In this document: positions 22,508-31,079 of the stretch, piece after piece | Numbering within the stretch: the stretch's first letter is position 1 | Layout of the letters: each line of letters opens with the position of its first letter | Assembly: GCF_039535475.1 (NCBI RefSeq) | Contig: NZ_BAAAXG010000011.1 | Span: forward strand, 1-64,000 | Direction of reading: 5' to 3' | DNA: 64,000 nt | Source: Streptomyces showdoensis | GTDB lineage: Bacteria > Actinomycetota > Actinomycetes > Streptomycetales > Streptomycetaceae | The notes under the pieces: model-generated | What the model saw: the letters and a program-made list of their open reading frames with translations, nothing else | Databases searched by the model: none | What the model was told of the DNA's origin: nothing | Program-made: the position numbers and the translations under genes

Positions 22508-24580
22508 TCAGCTCGCCGGGCCCGCCGCGGGGGAGGGCCCGATCTCGCACCACACCGCCTTGCCCTCGCCGCGCGGCTCCACGCCCCAGCGCGAGGCCAG
22601 CGCGTCCATCATCAGCAGGCCGCGGCCCGAGGTCGCCGCCTCGCCGGGGGTGCGCCGCCGCGGCCACGCGCTCGACCGGTCCTGCACCGACAGGCGCACC
22701 CGCCGCACCGGCTCCGGCAGCACCTCCAGGGTGAGGACCGCGCCGCCCTCGGTGTGCAGCAGCACGTTCACCAGCAGCTCCCCCGTCAACAGCTCGGCGT
22801 CGTCGGAGAGTTCGGGCATGCCCCAGTCCACCAGCGCCTGACCCACCGCGGCCCGCGCGTCCGACAGGCCCTGCGGGTCGGCCTGGTGGATGTACTGGTG
22901 GATGCGCGGCGCCCGCGGCGTGCCCGGGTCGGGGCTGCGCCGCAGCACGAGCAGCGCCACGTCGTCGCCGGAGCCCCAGCGCTCCCACAGCTGCTCGGAC
23001 AGGTGGTCGGCGAGCGCCTCCGCCTGCGGCGGGCCGCTGCCGACCGCCTCGGCGAGCGCCGCGAGACCCGCCTCGATGTCCGTGCCCGGCTGCTCGACAA
23101 GGCCGTCCGTGCACAGCACCAGCGTCTCGCCCGGCACCAGGTCGAGCCGGGTCTCCGGGAACTCCTCGTCCTCGAAGACCGTCGCCAGGCCCAGCGGCAG
23201 CCCGCCGCGCAGCTTCGGCCGGCCCACCCGCCCGTCCGTGTGCCGGATCAGCGGCCCCAGGTGCCCCGCCCGCACCCCGCGTACCGTCCCGCCGGCCAGG
23301 TCCACCTGGGCGTACGTACAGGTCGCGAAGCGGTTCGTGTCCAGCTCGGCGAGGAAGCGGGAGGCCCGGGCGAGGACCGTGGACGGGGCGTGGCCCTCGC
23401 CCGCGTACGCCCGCAGCGCGATCCGCAGCTGCCCCATGATCGCGGCGGCGTGCGTGTCGTGCCCCTGGACGTCGCCCACGACGATGCCCACCCGCCCGCG
23501 CGGCAGCGGGATCACGTCGTACCAGTCGCCGCCGACCTGCCGGCCGCTCCACGCCGCGTGGTAGCGCACCGCGATCTCGCCGCCGGTGATCGTCGGGATC
23601 CGGCGCGGCAGCATGGTCGCCTGGAGCCCGGTGGCCAGCTCCCGCTCCTCGTCGAAGAGGATGGCCCGCTGGAGCGACTGCGACACGATCGCCGCCAGAC
23701 CCAGCAGCAGGTTGCGCTCGTCGGCGCTGAAGCTGCTCCGCCGCCGGTAGAACAGCGCGAGACCGCCCAGCTTGCGGGCCTGCGCGATCAGCGGCAGGTA
23801 GCAGGCCGACTTGAACGGCATCCGGTTCACGTACGGCGCCAGCTCGGGATAGTCGCGCCCCAGCGAGGAGAAGGAGGGGACGAACCGCGGCCGTCCGCTC
23901 AGCACCGTCTCCGCCATCGGCAGCCCCTGGTCGAGCCGCCGGATCCGGAAGTCGTCGAAGACGTCCAGCGACTCCCCGGACAGCGCGATGATGTTCAGGG
24001 AGTCGTTCTCCACCAGCCCCAGCGCCAGCCCCTCCGCGCCCAGCCGCGCCAGCCCCCCGGGGCCGGTGAGCGCCGCCGTCACGTCGTCCACCGTGACCGC
24101 CCGCGACAGCGCGTGCGTCGTCCGCTCCACGATCGTCGTCTGCACCTCGCGGCGCTTCTCCAGCTCCTGCAGGAACGCCGAGTGCGTCACCTCGGCCGTG
24201 GCGTCCCGGACGATCCCCACGATCCGGTACGCCATGCGCCCGTCCCGGCGCAGGATCCTGGCCTGCACGTGCGTCCATTGGGGTGTACCGTCGGCCCGCT
24301 CCAGCCGGACGTGCGCCGTGTACGAGGACTCCCCGCTGGTGATCGCCCGCCGGATCACCGCGTCCAGCCGGGCCCGCTCCTCCGGGTCGAGCCCGCGCAC
24401 CAGCGTCGCCGGCCGCCCGTCGAACCCGTCCGCGGCCACACCGAAGACCAGCAGCCCCGCGTCGTCGACATCGATGGTGCCCGTGTCGAGATCCCAGTCG
24501 AAGCTGCCGGTACGGTTCATGGCGAGGCGCTCGGTCGGCCCGATCTCGCCGCCGTGCGTGCTCCGCTCGTCTTCGGTCAT
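22508..24580 (-). CDS. PAS-GAF-SpoIIE phosphatase-ATPase (anti-sigma/anti-anti-sigma switch protein)
   Basis: The 690-residue protein has PAS (about 20-130), GAF (about 160-300), PP2C/SpoIIE phosphatase (about 320-535, with GGDWYDV, VGDVQGHD and LVLCTDGLVEQPG metal motifs) and a C-terminal HATPase_c domain of the RsbW type (about 555-680, ELLVNVLLHTEG, TSGRGLLMMDAL). Such multi-domain proteins control SigB/F-like sigma factors through anti-sigma antagonists. Input is unknown. ATG at 24580 abuts AGGAGG; an ATG three codons upstream is equally possible. Confidence 0.87.
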   Translation of the reverse strand: MTEDERSTHGGEIGPTERLAMNRTGSFDWDLDTGTIDVDDAGLLVFGVAADGFDGRPATLVRGLDPEERARLDAVIRRAITSGESSYTAHVRLERADGTPQWTHVQARILRRDGRMAYRIVGIVRDATAEVTHSAFLQELEKRREVQTTIVERTTHALSRAVTVDDVTAALTGPGGLARLGAEGLALGLVENDSLNIIALSGESLDVFDDFRIRRLDQGLPMAETVLSGRPRFVPSFSSLGRDYPELAPYVNRMPFKSACYLPLIAQARKLGGLALFYRRRSSFSADERNLLLGLAAIVSQSLQRAILFDEERELATGLQATMLPRRIPTITGGEIAVRYHAAWSGRQVGGDWYDVIPLPRGRVGIVVGDVQGHDTHAAAIMGQLRIALRAYAGEGHAPSTVLARASRFLAELDTNRFATCTYAQVDLAGGTVRGVRAGHLGPLIRHTDGRVGRPKLRGGLPLGLATVFEDEEFPETRLDLVPGETLVLCTDGLVEQPGTDIEAGLAALAEAVGSGPPQAEALADHLSEQLWERWGSGDDVALLVLRRSPDPGTPRAPRIHQYIHQADPQGLSDARAAVGQALVDWGMPELSDDAELLTGELLVNVLLHTEGGAVLTLEVLPEPVRRVRLSVQDRSSAWPRRRTPGEAATSGRGLLMMDALASRWGVEPRGEGKAVWCEIGPSPAAGPAS

Positions 24581-24674
24581 CCTCCTCATTGTCGAACCGG
24601 CACCCCCCGGACGCCATGGCGGCGACACCGCCGCTCGGGCGAATCCCCCCGGCGGTGATTCCGCGGCGATTCGG

Positions 24675-24689
24675 CAGAATGGGCCGGTG
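24675..24689 (+). promoter_or_regulatory. -10 box and GTG start of a probable leaderless SARP message
   Basis: CAGAAT (24675-24680) is followed by six bases and the GTG start. No ribosome site is present, so the box-to-start distance fits leaderless transcription. Confidence 0.4.
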
Positions 24690-27600
24690 CAGCCGCTCTA
24701 TCGCATCCTCGGACCCGCCCAGGCCCTCCGTACCGACGGCCGGGAGGCCGTCCTGAACGGGGCACGGCTCCGCGCCCTGCTCACCGCCCTGGCCGCGGCG
24801 GCCGGACGCCCCGTGCGCACGGACGCGCTGATCGCGCAGGTGTGGGGCGAGGCCGACGCCGCCCCGGCGCACGGGGGCGGCGCTGGGCCGCACCCGCGCG
24901 CCGGCGCCGGAACGCCCGGCGACCGCGTGGCCGCCCTCCAGGCCCTCGTCGGACGGCTGCGCCGCGCCCTCGGCCCGGACGCGGTCGCCTCGGAGCCCGG
25001 CGGCTACCGGCTCGTCGTGACCGCGCCCGAGGACATCGATTGCTTCCGCTTCGAGCGGAAGTCCGACGCCGCCGCCCGCGAGCTCGCCGCGGGCCGCCCC
25101 CTGCGCGCGGCGGAGCTCCTCGACGAGGCCCTGGACCTGTGGCGGGGCAGCGCGCTCGCCGACCTCCCCGGCCATGACGCGGACCCCCTCGCCGTTCGGG
25201 CCGAACGCCGCCGCACCCGTGCCCGGCGCGACCGGCTCGCCGCCGCCGTGGCCCTCGGGCACGCCCAGGACGCCCTGGCCCCCCTGGCCGACCTCGTCGC
25301 CGAGCACCCCCTCGACGAGCCCCTGCACGCCCTCCACCTGCGCGCCCTGCGCGCCGCCGGGCGCCCCGCCGAGGCCCTCGCCGCCTACGAGACCGTGCGC
25401 ACCGCCCTCGCCGACCGCCTCGGCACCGACCCCGGCCCGGAACTCAAGGCGCTCTACGAGGAGTTGTTGACGGGCTCGGCAGCCGCTCCGGCCGAGCCGG
25501 CCCCGCCCCGTCCCACCCTGCCCCTCCCGCTGACCTCATTCCTCGGCCGTGACACCGAACTGGAGGAACTGGCAGCCGAGTTGAACGGATCGCGGCTCGT
25601 CACGCTGCTCGGTCCCGGTGGCGTCGGCAAGACCCGCCTCGCCATGGAGGCCGCCCGGGGCGTCGAGGCGGCCCCGCCGGACGGGCACGGGGAGGTCTGG
25701 GTCGCGGAACTCGCCCCCGTACGCGAGGAATCCGCCGTCCTGGCGGCCGTCCTCACGGCCCTCGGCGCCCGCGAGACCCAGCTCTGGAGCGGCCCCGCCC
25801 TCGCCGAGGGGAAGAGCCGCGACCCCCTCGCCACCCTCGTGGAGCACTGTGCGCGGCGTCGGATGCTGTTGTTGCTGGACAACTGTGAGCATGTGGTGGG
25901 TGCGGTGGCGGGGTTGGTGGAGGTGTTGTTGGCGCGGTGTCCGGGGGTGACGGTGCTGGCGACGAGTCGGGAGCCGTTGGGGGTGCCGGGGGAGGTGGTG
26001 CGGCCGTTGGGGCCGTTGCCGTTGGGGGTGGCGGTGCGGTTGTTCGGTGAGCGGGGTGCGGCGGTGCGGCCGGGGTTCCGGGTGGAGGAGGAGGCGGGGG
26101 CGGCTGCGGAGATCGTGCGGCGGCTGGACGGTCTGCCGTTGGCGGTGGAGCTGGCGGCGGCGCGGTTGCGGATGCTGACGGCGGGGCAGATCGCGGAGCG
26201 GTTGGATGATCGTTTCCGGTTGTTGACGTCGGGGGCGCGGACGGTGTTGCCGCGGCAGCAGACCTTGCGGGCGGTGGTGGACTGGTCGTGGGATCTGCTG
26301 GGTGGTGCGGAGCGGGGGGTGTTGCGCCGGTTGTCGGTGTTCGCGGGCGGGTGTGATCTGGAGGCGGCGGAGGCGGTGTGCGGGGGGCCGGGTGCGGCCG
26401 GGGACGTGCTGGAGCTGCTGGGGTCGTTGGTGGACAAGTCGTTGGTGGTGGCGGCCGAGGCGGAGGGCGGGATGCGGTACCGGTTGCTGGAGACGGTGGC
26501 CGAGTACGCGGGGGAGCGGCTGGACGAGGCAGGGGAGCGGGCGGCGGTCGAGCGGCGTCATCTGACCTACTACCGGGAACTCGCGCGCCTGACCGACCCC
26601 GAACTGCGCACCGGACGCCAGACCGCCGCCCTCACCCGCTTCGAGTCCGAACACGACAACATCAGGGCCGCGCTGCGCACGGCCGTCGGGCTCGGCGACG
26701 AGCAGGAGGCCCTGTGCCTCGTGCACGCCATGAGCTGGTTCTGGCAGCTGCGCAACCATCAGCTCGACTCACGGACCTGGGCCAGGGCGGCCGCCGGCCT
26801 GGGGCCCGACCCGTTCCTGCCGCCGCTGCGCCCCGCCGAGCCCTTCGCCGGACGGTGCGTGGACGTGCCGCCGCCGTGGACGGGGGAGCGGCTCTGGGAG
26901 GCGCGGCGCGGCGGCCGGCTCCTCGTCCTCGCCACCGAGGGCGGCGAGGGCGCTGCCGCGTTCGAGCACCCCGAGACCCGCGCCCGCCTGGACGCCGTCG
27001 TCGCCGCGTACCGTCCCGGGCTGCCGCAGACCTGCCGCCAGCCCGGGGCGATGTGGTACTTCGCCCGCCTCATGACCGGCGGCTTCGCCGGCCTCGACGA
27101 GACCCTCGCCGCGCTCCTCGCCGCGGCCCGCGAACACGGCGAGGACTGGGACGTGGCCTTCAGCCTGCTCCTGCGGGCCAAACTGCTCGGCGAGCAGCCC
27201 GGCGACGCCGAAGAGGCCCTGGGGCTGTTCGAGGCCGCCCGCGACTCCTGGGGCATCGCCGAATCGCTCGCCGCGCGCGGCGAGACGTACGAGCGGGCCG
27301 GCCGCTCCGCGGAGGCCGCCGCCGACTTCGCCCGCGCCATGGACGCCGCCACGCAGCTCGGCGCGCACTCCCAGGTGCCCGTCTTCAAGGCGCTCCTCGC
27401 CGCCGTCCGGCTCCGCACCCGGGCCGTCGCGGACGACCCCGTGGCATGGGCGGAGGCGGAACGGACGCTCGCCGAGGCGGCCGACGAGTCGGGCGAGTCG
27501 GGCGCCGAGGCCGTGAGCACCGCCCGGCTGCTCCTCGCCCAGCACTACGGGAACACCGGCCGCACCGCACTCGCCCGCACCCAACTCGACGTGATGGAAG

Positions 27601-28025
27601 GTGAGTTCGGCGAGGACACGCCGAGCCTCTTCCGGGGGATGCTCGGCGGGGTGCGCGGTTGGCTGGCCTGCGTGGACGGCGCGTACGAGCAGGCCACCGC
27701 CCATCTCGGCGGCGCGGTACGGGACATGGAGGTCCTCGCGTACCTCGTCGCCCCCTACCTCGTCGTCGCCCAGTTCGCGCCGGCCGCCTGGGCCCGCGCG
27801 GGGAGCGGCGCCCCCGAGGCGGGCGCCCGCCTGCTCGGCGCGTACGACGCCCACCGCGGCACCCGGAGCGGCGCGGGCTTCCGCCCGTACACGGCCCAGA
27901 CGGAGGCGGCGATGCGCGAGCACGCGGAGGCCGCCCTGTGGGAGGCGCTCGGCACGGGGGAGTACCGGGTGCTGTACGAGGAGGGGGCGGGGCTGTCGGT
28001 GCGGGAGGCGGCGGAGTTCGTGTAG
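24687..28025 (+). CDS. SARP/AfsR-type regulator: BTAD, NB-ARC ATPase, TPR tail
   Basis: The 1,112-residue protein has an OmpR-like DNA-binding head (about 1-105), a bacterial transcriptional activation domain (about 110-265), an NB-ARC/AAA-type ATPase (P-loop LLGPGGVGKTR near 308, LLLLDNCEH Walker B near 395, then LDGLPLAVELAAARLRML) and a helical repeat tail. It resembles AfsR without its kinase link; targets are unknown. Within the gene, positions about 25,845-26,568 use G-ending codons and many TTG codons while both flanks are C-ending. This suggests the ATPase part came from a different gene. The GTG at 24687 seems leaderless. Confidence 0.85.
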   Translation: MQPLYRILGPAQALRTDGREAVLNGARLRALLTALAAAAGRPVRTDALIAQVWGEADAAPAHGGGAGPHPRAGAGTPGDRVAALQALVGRLRRALGPDAVASEPGGYRLVVTAPEDIDCFRFERKSDAAARELAAGRPLRAAELLDEALDLWRGSALADLPGHDADPLAVRAERRRTRARRDRLAAAVALGHAQDALAPLADLVAEHPLDEPLHALHLRALRAAGRPAEALAAYETVRTALADRLGTDPGPELKALYEELLTGSAAAPAEPAPPRPTLPLPLTSFLGRDTELEELAAELNGSRLVTLLGPGGVGKTRLAMEAARGVEAAPPDGHGEVWVAELAPVREESAVLAAVLTALGARETQLWSGPALAEGKSRDPLATLVEHCARRRMLLLLDNCEHVVGAVAGLVEVLLARCPGVTVLATSREPLGVPGEVVRPLGPLPLGVAVRLFGERGAAVRPGFRVEEEAGAAAEIVRRLDGLPLAVELAAARLRMLTAGQIAERLDDRFRLLTSGARTVLPRQQTLRAVVDWSWDLLGGAERGVLRRLSVFAGGCDLEAAEAVCGGPGAAGDVLELLGSLVDKSLVVAAEAEGGMRYRLLETVAEYAGERLDEAGERAAVERRHLTYYRELARLTDPELRTGRQTAALTRFESEHDNIRAALRTAVGLGDEQEALCLVHAMSWFWQLRNHQLDSRTWARAAAGLGPDPFLPPLRPAEPFAGRCVDVPPPWTGERLWEARRGGRLLVLATEGGEGAAAFEHPETRARLDAVVAAYRPGLPQTCRQPGAMWYFARLMTGGFAGLDETLAALLAAAREHGEDWDVAFSLLLRAKLLGEQPGDAEEALGLFEAARDSWGIAESLAARGETYERAGRSAEAAADFARAMDAATQLGAHSQVPVFKALLAAVRLRTRAVADDPVAWAEAERTLAEAADESGESGAEAVSTARLLLAQHYGNTGRTALARTQLDVMEGEFGEDTPSLFRGMLGGVRGWLACVDGAYEQATAHLGGAVRDMEVLAYLVAPYLVVAQFAPAAWARAGSGAPEAGARLLGAYDAHRGTRSGAGFRPYTAQTEAAMREHAEAALWEALGTGEYRVLYEEGAGLSVREAAEFV

Positions 28026-28049
28026 CGGGCCGCGGGTCCCCCCCAGGCT

Positions 28050-28128
28050 CCCGCGCCCTCCCCCTCCTCCTCCCCTCACCCTCCTCCCCTCACCCCTCAC
28101 CCCTCACCCCTCGCCCTCGCCCTCCGCC
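28050..28128. repeat. CCTCACC-type microsatellite at the 3' end of the SIP gene
   Basis: Short pyrimidine units (CCTCCCC, CCTCACC) recur about ten times between the SARP stop and the SIP stop, running into the last SIP codons (an EGEGEG end). Confidence 0.65.
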
Positions 28129-29096
28129 CACAAGGCGACCCGCTCCCGCGCCTCCGCCAGGTCCTCGTCCGTCGGGGCGTCGTCCTGGGTGAGCTTCCGC
28201 CGCCAGTACCCGGCGAAGTCGACGGCCCGCCGGTCGACGCCCCGCTCCTCCACGAGGTGCCGGCGCAGGGCCCGTACCGTTCCGGCCTCGCCGGCCAGCC
28301 AGGCGTACGGCCGTCCGGCGGGGAAGGCGGCGGCCCGTACGGCGTCCTCGACGGAGGCGTCGCCGTGCAGCCAGTGGACCGTGAGCCGCCCCTCCGTCGG
28401 CAGCGGCTGTTCCTCGGCGGCGTCGGCGACCTGGACGAACGCGAGGGCCCGGTGCCCGGGCGGCAGGGCGGCGGCGAGCGTGGCCAGGGCGGGCAGGGCG
28501 CACGCGTCGGCCACCAGGAGGGCCCAGTCGCCCGTGCCGGGGTCCACGGGCGGGGCGAAGTGGTCGGAGGGCCCGAACAAGCCGAGGACGTCCCCCGCGC
28601 GGGCGCCCCGCGCCCAGCGGGTGGCGGGGCCGTCGCCCGCTCCGCCTTCGCCGCCTTCGCCGTGGAGGAGGAAGTCGACGTCGACCGTGGCGGCGGCCGG
28701 GTCGTGGGACCGCAACGTGTAGCTGCGCATCCAGGGGCGCTCGTCCTCCGGGATCGCGCCGTACGCGGCGTACCAGCGCATGAAGTCGCCGTCGGGATCC
28801 GGGACGGGCAGGACGGGCTCGGACTGCCCCGGCCGCGGGAAGTAGAGCTTGACCTGCCGGTCGGGCCCGGCGAGCGGGACCCCGGCCAGGGAGGGGTCGC
28901 CGAGGGTGACCCGGACCATCCGCGGGGTGACCGCGCGGACGGCGACGACCGTGACGCGCCGCAGGGGGAGGGCGGGGCCCGAGGGGCGGGAAGAGGCCGT
29001 GGGGGACCCCGCGGACACAGCGGCCGGAGCGGCTCCACGGGATTCGAGGGACTCAAGGGACTTAGGGGACTCAGGTGACTCTGGGGGCGTGGTCAT
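28104..29096 (-). CDS. Siderophore-interacting protein (FAD ferric-siderophore reductase)
   Basis: The 330-residue protein belongs to the SIP family, which reduces ferric siderophores with FAD and NAD(P)H in the cytoplasm. Seen motifs are MRSYTLRSHDPAAATVDVDF (FAD, about 135-154), GDVLGLFGPSDHF, LLVADACALPALATLAAALP (NAD-binding), and AWLAGEAGTVRALRRHLV, with the terminal FAGYWRRK. The N-terminal 35 residues are an SP/SL-rich tail coded by imperfect repeats. The ATG at 29094-29096 has GGAG ten bases before it. I see no clear DmdR1-type iron box in the 268 bases upstream. Confidence 0.87.
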   Translation of the reverse strand: MTTPPESPESPKSLESLESRGAAPAAVSAGSPTASSRPSGPALPLRRVTVVAVRAVTPRMVRVTLGDPSLAGVPLAGPDRQVKLYFPRPGQSEPVLPVPDPDGDFMRWYAAYGAIPEDERPWMRSYTLRSHDPAAATVDVDFLLHGEGGEGGAGDGPATRWARGARAGDVLGLFGPSDHFAPPVDPGTGDWALLVADACALPALATLAAALPPGHRALAFVQVADAAEEQPLPTEGRLTVHWLHGDASVEDAVRAAAFPAGRPYAWLAGEAGTVRALRRHLVEERGVDRRAVDFAGYWRRKLTQDDAPTDEDLAEARERVALWAEGEGEG

Positions 29097-29198
29097 CGTG
29101 GGGGGCTCCTGGTGTCTGTCGTGCCGTGTCCGGGGCACCACCCTCGCCGTCTCCGTCGACACGGCACCGACGCGCCGCCGACACGGGTTCCGCCAGGG

Positions 29199-29300
29199 CC
29201 GCCGGGCCGCCGGTTCGCCGGTCCGCCCGGTCCGCCGGTTCGCCGGTCCGCCCGGTCCGCCGGTCCGCCGGGCCCGCCCGGTCCCCGGTCCCCGGCCCGC
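29199..29300. repeat. CCGGTCCGC tandem repeat upstream of a small gene
   Basis: A roughly 24-base unit (CGCCGGTTCGCCGGTCCGCC-like) is repeated about four times with changes in the gap between the SIP gene and a divergent 66-residue gene. Confidence 0.65.
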
Positions 29301-29364
29301 CCGGATGCGGGAGCGGGACCCGGACACGAGAATGGCGAGTGCCTGCAGAACATGAGGAGGCGGC

Positions 29365-29565
29365 ATGAACGGTGAGACCGACAAGACGTCCCGGGGGGAC
29401 ATCCCGACGCCCGACAGGCTGCTGCACGCCGGGTCGGAGGGCGAGTTCTCGGCGGAGGACGTGTGCCTCGCGTCCGGCCGGGACGTGACACCGAAGAACC
29501 TCGCCTGGGCCGAACGGCGCATGGCCGAGAAGGGGCGCGCCTCACTCGACGAGCTGCTCCCCTGA
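29365..29565 (+). CDS. Small conserved-looking hypothetical protein
   Basis: The 66-residue acidic protein is not assigned to a family. It contains the segment PTPDRLLHAGSEGEFSAED, then LASGRDVTPKNLAWAERR, and ends DELLP. A strong site (GAGGAGGCGGC) stands before the ATG. It is divergent from SIP and upstream of an acyl-CoA dehydrogenase on the same strand. Confidence 0.65.
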   Translation: MNGETDKTSRGDIPTPDRLLHAGSEGEFSAEDVCLASGRDVTPKNLAWAERRMAEKGRASLDELLP

Positions 29566-29676
29566 GCGAAGTGCGGTAGCCGGGCCGCCGCGGTCGGCCG
29601 CCACCCGGTGAGGTGGCGGGGCGGCGCCCCGGCCCACATCCGTGCCTACGCATCGTGCACGGCCCTTCCCCATTTA

Positions 29677-29690
29677 TGGAACACGTTCTA
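29677..29690. promoter_or_regulatory. KstR-like TetR operator (TnnAACnnGTTnnA)
   Basis: TGGAACACGTTCTA fits every fixed position of the TnnAACnnGTTnnA palindrome known for the mycobacterial cholesterol regulator KstR. It lies 46 bases before the acyl-CoA dehydrogenase start. A related TetR regulator elsewhere in the genome is the likely ligand. Confidence 0.5.
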
Positions 29691-29736
29691 CCGTGGCGCC
29701 GCACCGCGCGGAGACCGATCCAGGGGAGACGACGCC

Positions 29737-30927
29737 ATGCACCTCGAGTACACGCCCGCCCAGCACCGCCTGCGCGCCGAGCTGCGCGCGTACTTCGCCG
29801 AGCTCGTCCCCGAGGACGTCCACGCCCGCTACGCCGACCCCGCCGCGCAGAAGCGCTTCTACCGGGAGACGGTGCGCCGGCTGGGTACGGACGGCTGGCT
29901 GGGCGTCGGCTGGCCGACGGAGTACGGCGGGCGCGGGCTGAGCCCGATGGAGCAGTTCATCTTCTTCGACGAGGCCGCGCAGGCGGGCGTACCGCTGCCG
30001 CTGATGGCGCTGAACACCGTCGGTCCGACGATCATGCAGTTCGGCACCGACGAGCAGAAGGCGTACTTCCTGCCGAAGATCCTCTCCGGCGAGATCGACT
30101 TCGCGATCGGCTACAGCGAGCCGGACGCCGGCACCGACCTCGCCGCACTGAAGACGCGGGCGGTGCGCGAGGGCGACGAGACGACCGGCTCGTACACGGT
30201 GAACGGCCAGAAGATCTGGACCACGAACGGCGACACCGCCGACTGGGTCTGGCTCGCGGTCCGCACCGACCCGGCGGCCCCGCCGCACAAGGGCATCACC
30301 ATGCTGCTGGTGCCGACGAGCGACCCCGGCTACTCCTGCACCCTGATCAACACCCTCGCCTCGCACGACACCACGGCGAGCTACTACGAGGACGTCCGCG
30401 TCCCCTGCTCCCACCGCGTCGGCGAGGAGAACAAGGGCTGGCGCCTGATCACCAACCAGCTCAACCACGAGCGGGTCACCCTCGCCGCGCACGGCACGAT
30501 GGCGATCCGCGCCCTCCACGACGTCCAGCGCTGGGCCGCCGACACCAAGCTCGCCGACGGCCGCCGCGTCCTCGACCTCGGCTGGGTCCGCCGCACCCTC
30601 GCCCGCACCCACACCCGCCTGGACGCGATGAAGCTCCTCAACTGGCAGATGGTGAACGCCGTCCAGAACGGCACCCTCACCCCCCAGGACGCCTCCGCCG
30701 TCAAGGTCTACGGCTCCGAGGCCCGCCGCGACGCGTACGCCTCGCTCATGGAGGTCACCGGCGCGGCCGGCGCCCTGAAGGAGGGCTCGGCCGGCGCCGT
30801 CCTCCACGGCGAACTCGAACGCGGCTACCGCTCGGCCGTCATCTTCACCTTCGGCGGCGGCAACAACGAGATCCAGCGCGAGATCATCTCCTGGATCGGC
30901 CTGGGCATGCCCCGCGTCCGCCGCTGA
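29737..30927 (+). CDS. Acyl-CoA dehydrogenase (FadE-like, possibly sterol or lipid catabolism)
   Basis: The 396-residue flavoenzyme has GVGWPTEYGGRGLSPMEQFI (about 51-70), the FAD/substrate motif IGYSEPDAGTDLAALKTRAV (about 125-144), IWTTNGD and a C-terminal FTFGGGNNEIQREIISWIGL, in which the usual Glu base of GTxE is replaced in layout by GGNNEIQ as in sterol-side-chain and branched-chain FadE types. GGGGAGAC precedes the ATG. The KstR-like operator upstream supports a sterol or fatty-acid role; the substrate is unproven. Confidence 0.82.
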   Translation: MHLEYTPAQHRLRAELRAYFAELVPEDVHARYADPAAQKRFYRETVRRLGTDGWLGVGWPTEYGGRGLSPMEQFIFFDEAAQAGVPLPLMALNTVGPTIMQFGTDEQKAYFLPKILSGEIDFAIGYSEPDAGTDLAALKTRAVREGDETTGSYTVNGQKIWTTNGDTADWVWLAVRTDPAAPPHKGITMLLVPTSDPGYSCTLINTLASHDTTASYYEDVRVPCSHRVGEENKGWRLITNQLNHERVTLAAHGTMAIRALHDVQRWAADTKLADGRRVLDLGWVRRTLARTHTRLDAMKLLNWQMVNAVQNGTLTPQDASAVKVYGSEARRDAYASLMEVTGAAGALKEGSAGAVLHGELERGYRSAVIFTFGGGNNEIQREIISWIGLGMPRVRR

Positions 30928-31079
30928 CGCATGCCGTCCGGGCGCCGCCGGTCGGATGACCGTCGGTTCGCCCCGGTCGGCAGCGGAACGCTCCAGGGAC
31001 ATCGCCCGTGCGGGAGGGCGCGCCTCGGCGCGCGGGGAACCTCGGTCGCCGTGGCCGGCGTCGTCTCCGCTGCCGGGGG

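Noticed and set aside
22386..25337. A 983-codon open frame antisense to the SARP gene and out of frame with the phosphatase gene
   Set aside because: It has no recognisable domain and no start signal, and overlaps well-supported genes; high GC content makes such frames common.
24687..28025. Biosynthetic gene cluster regulator and surrounding cluster
   Set aside because: The SARP is alone; no PKS, NRPS, terpene or RiPP gene is nearby, so no cluster is claimed.
29097..29364. Iron box for DmdR1/IdeR upstream of the siderophore-interacting protein
   Set aside because: I looked for a TTAGGTTAGGCTAACCTAA-like site and found only GC-rich repeats.
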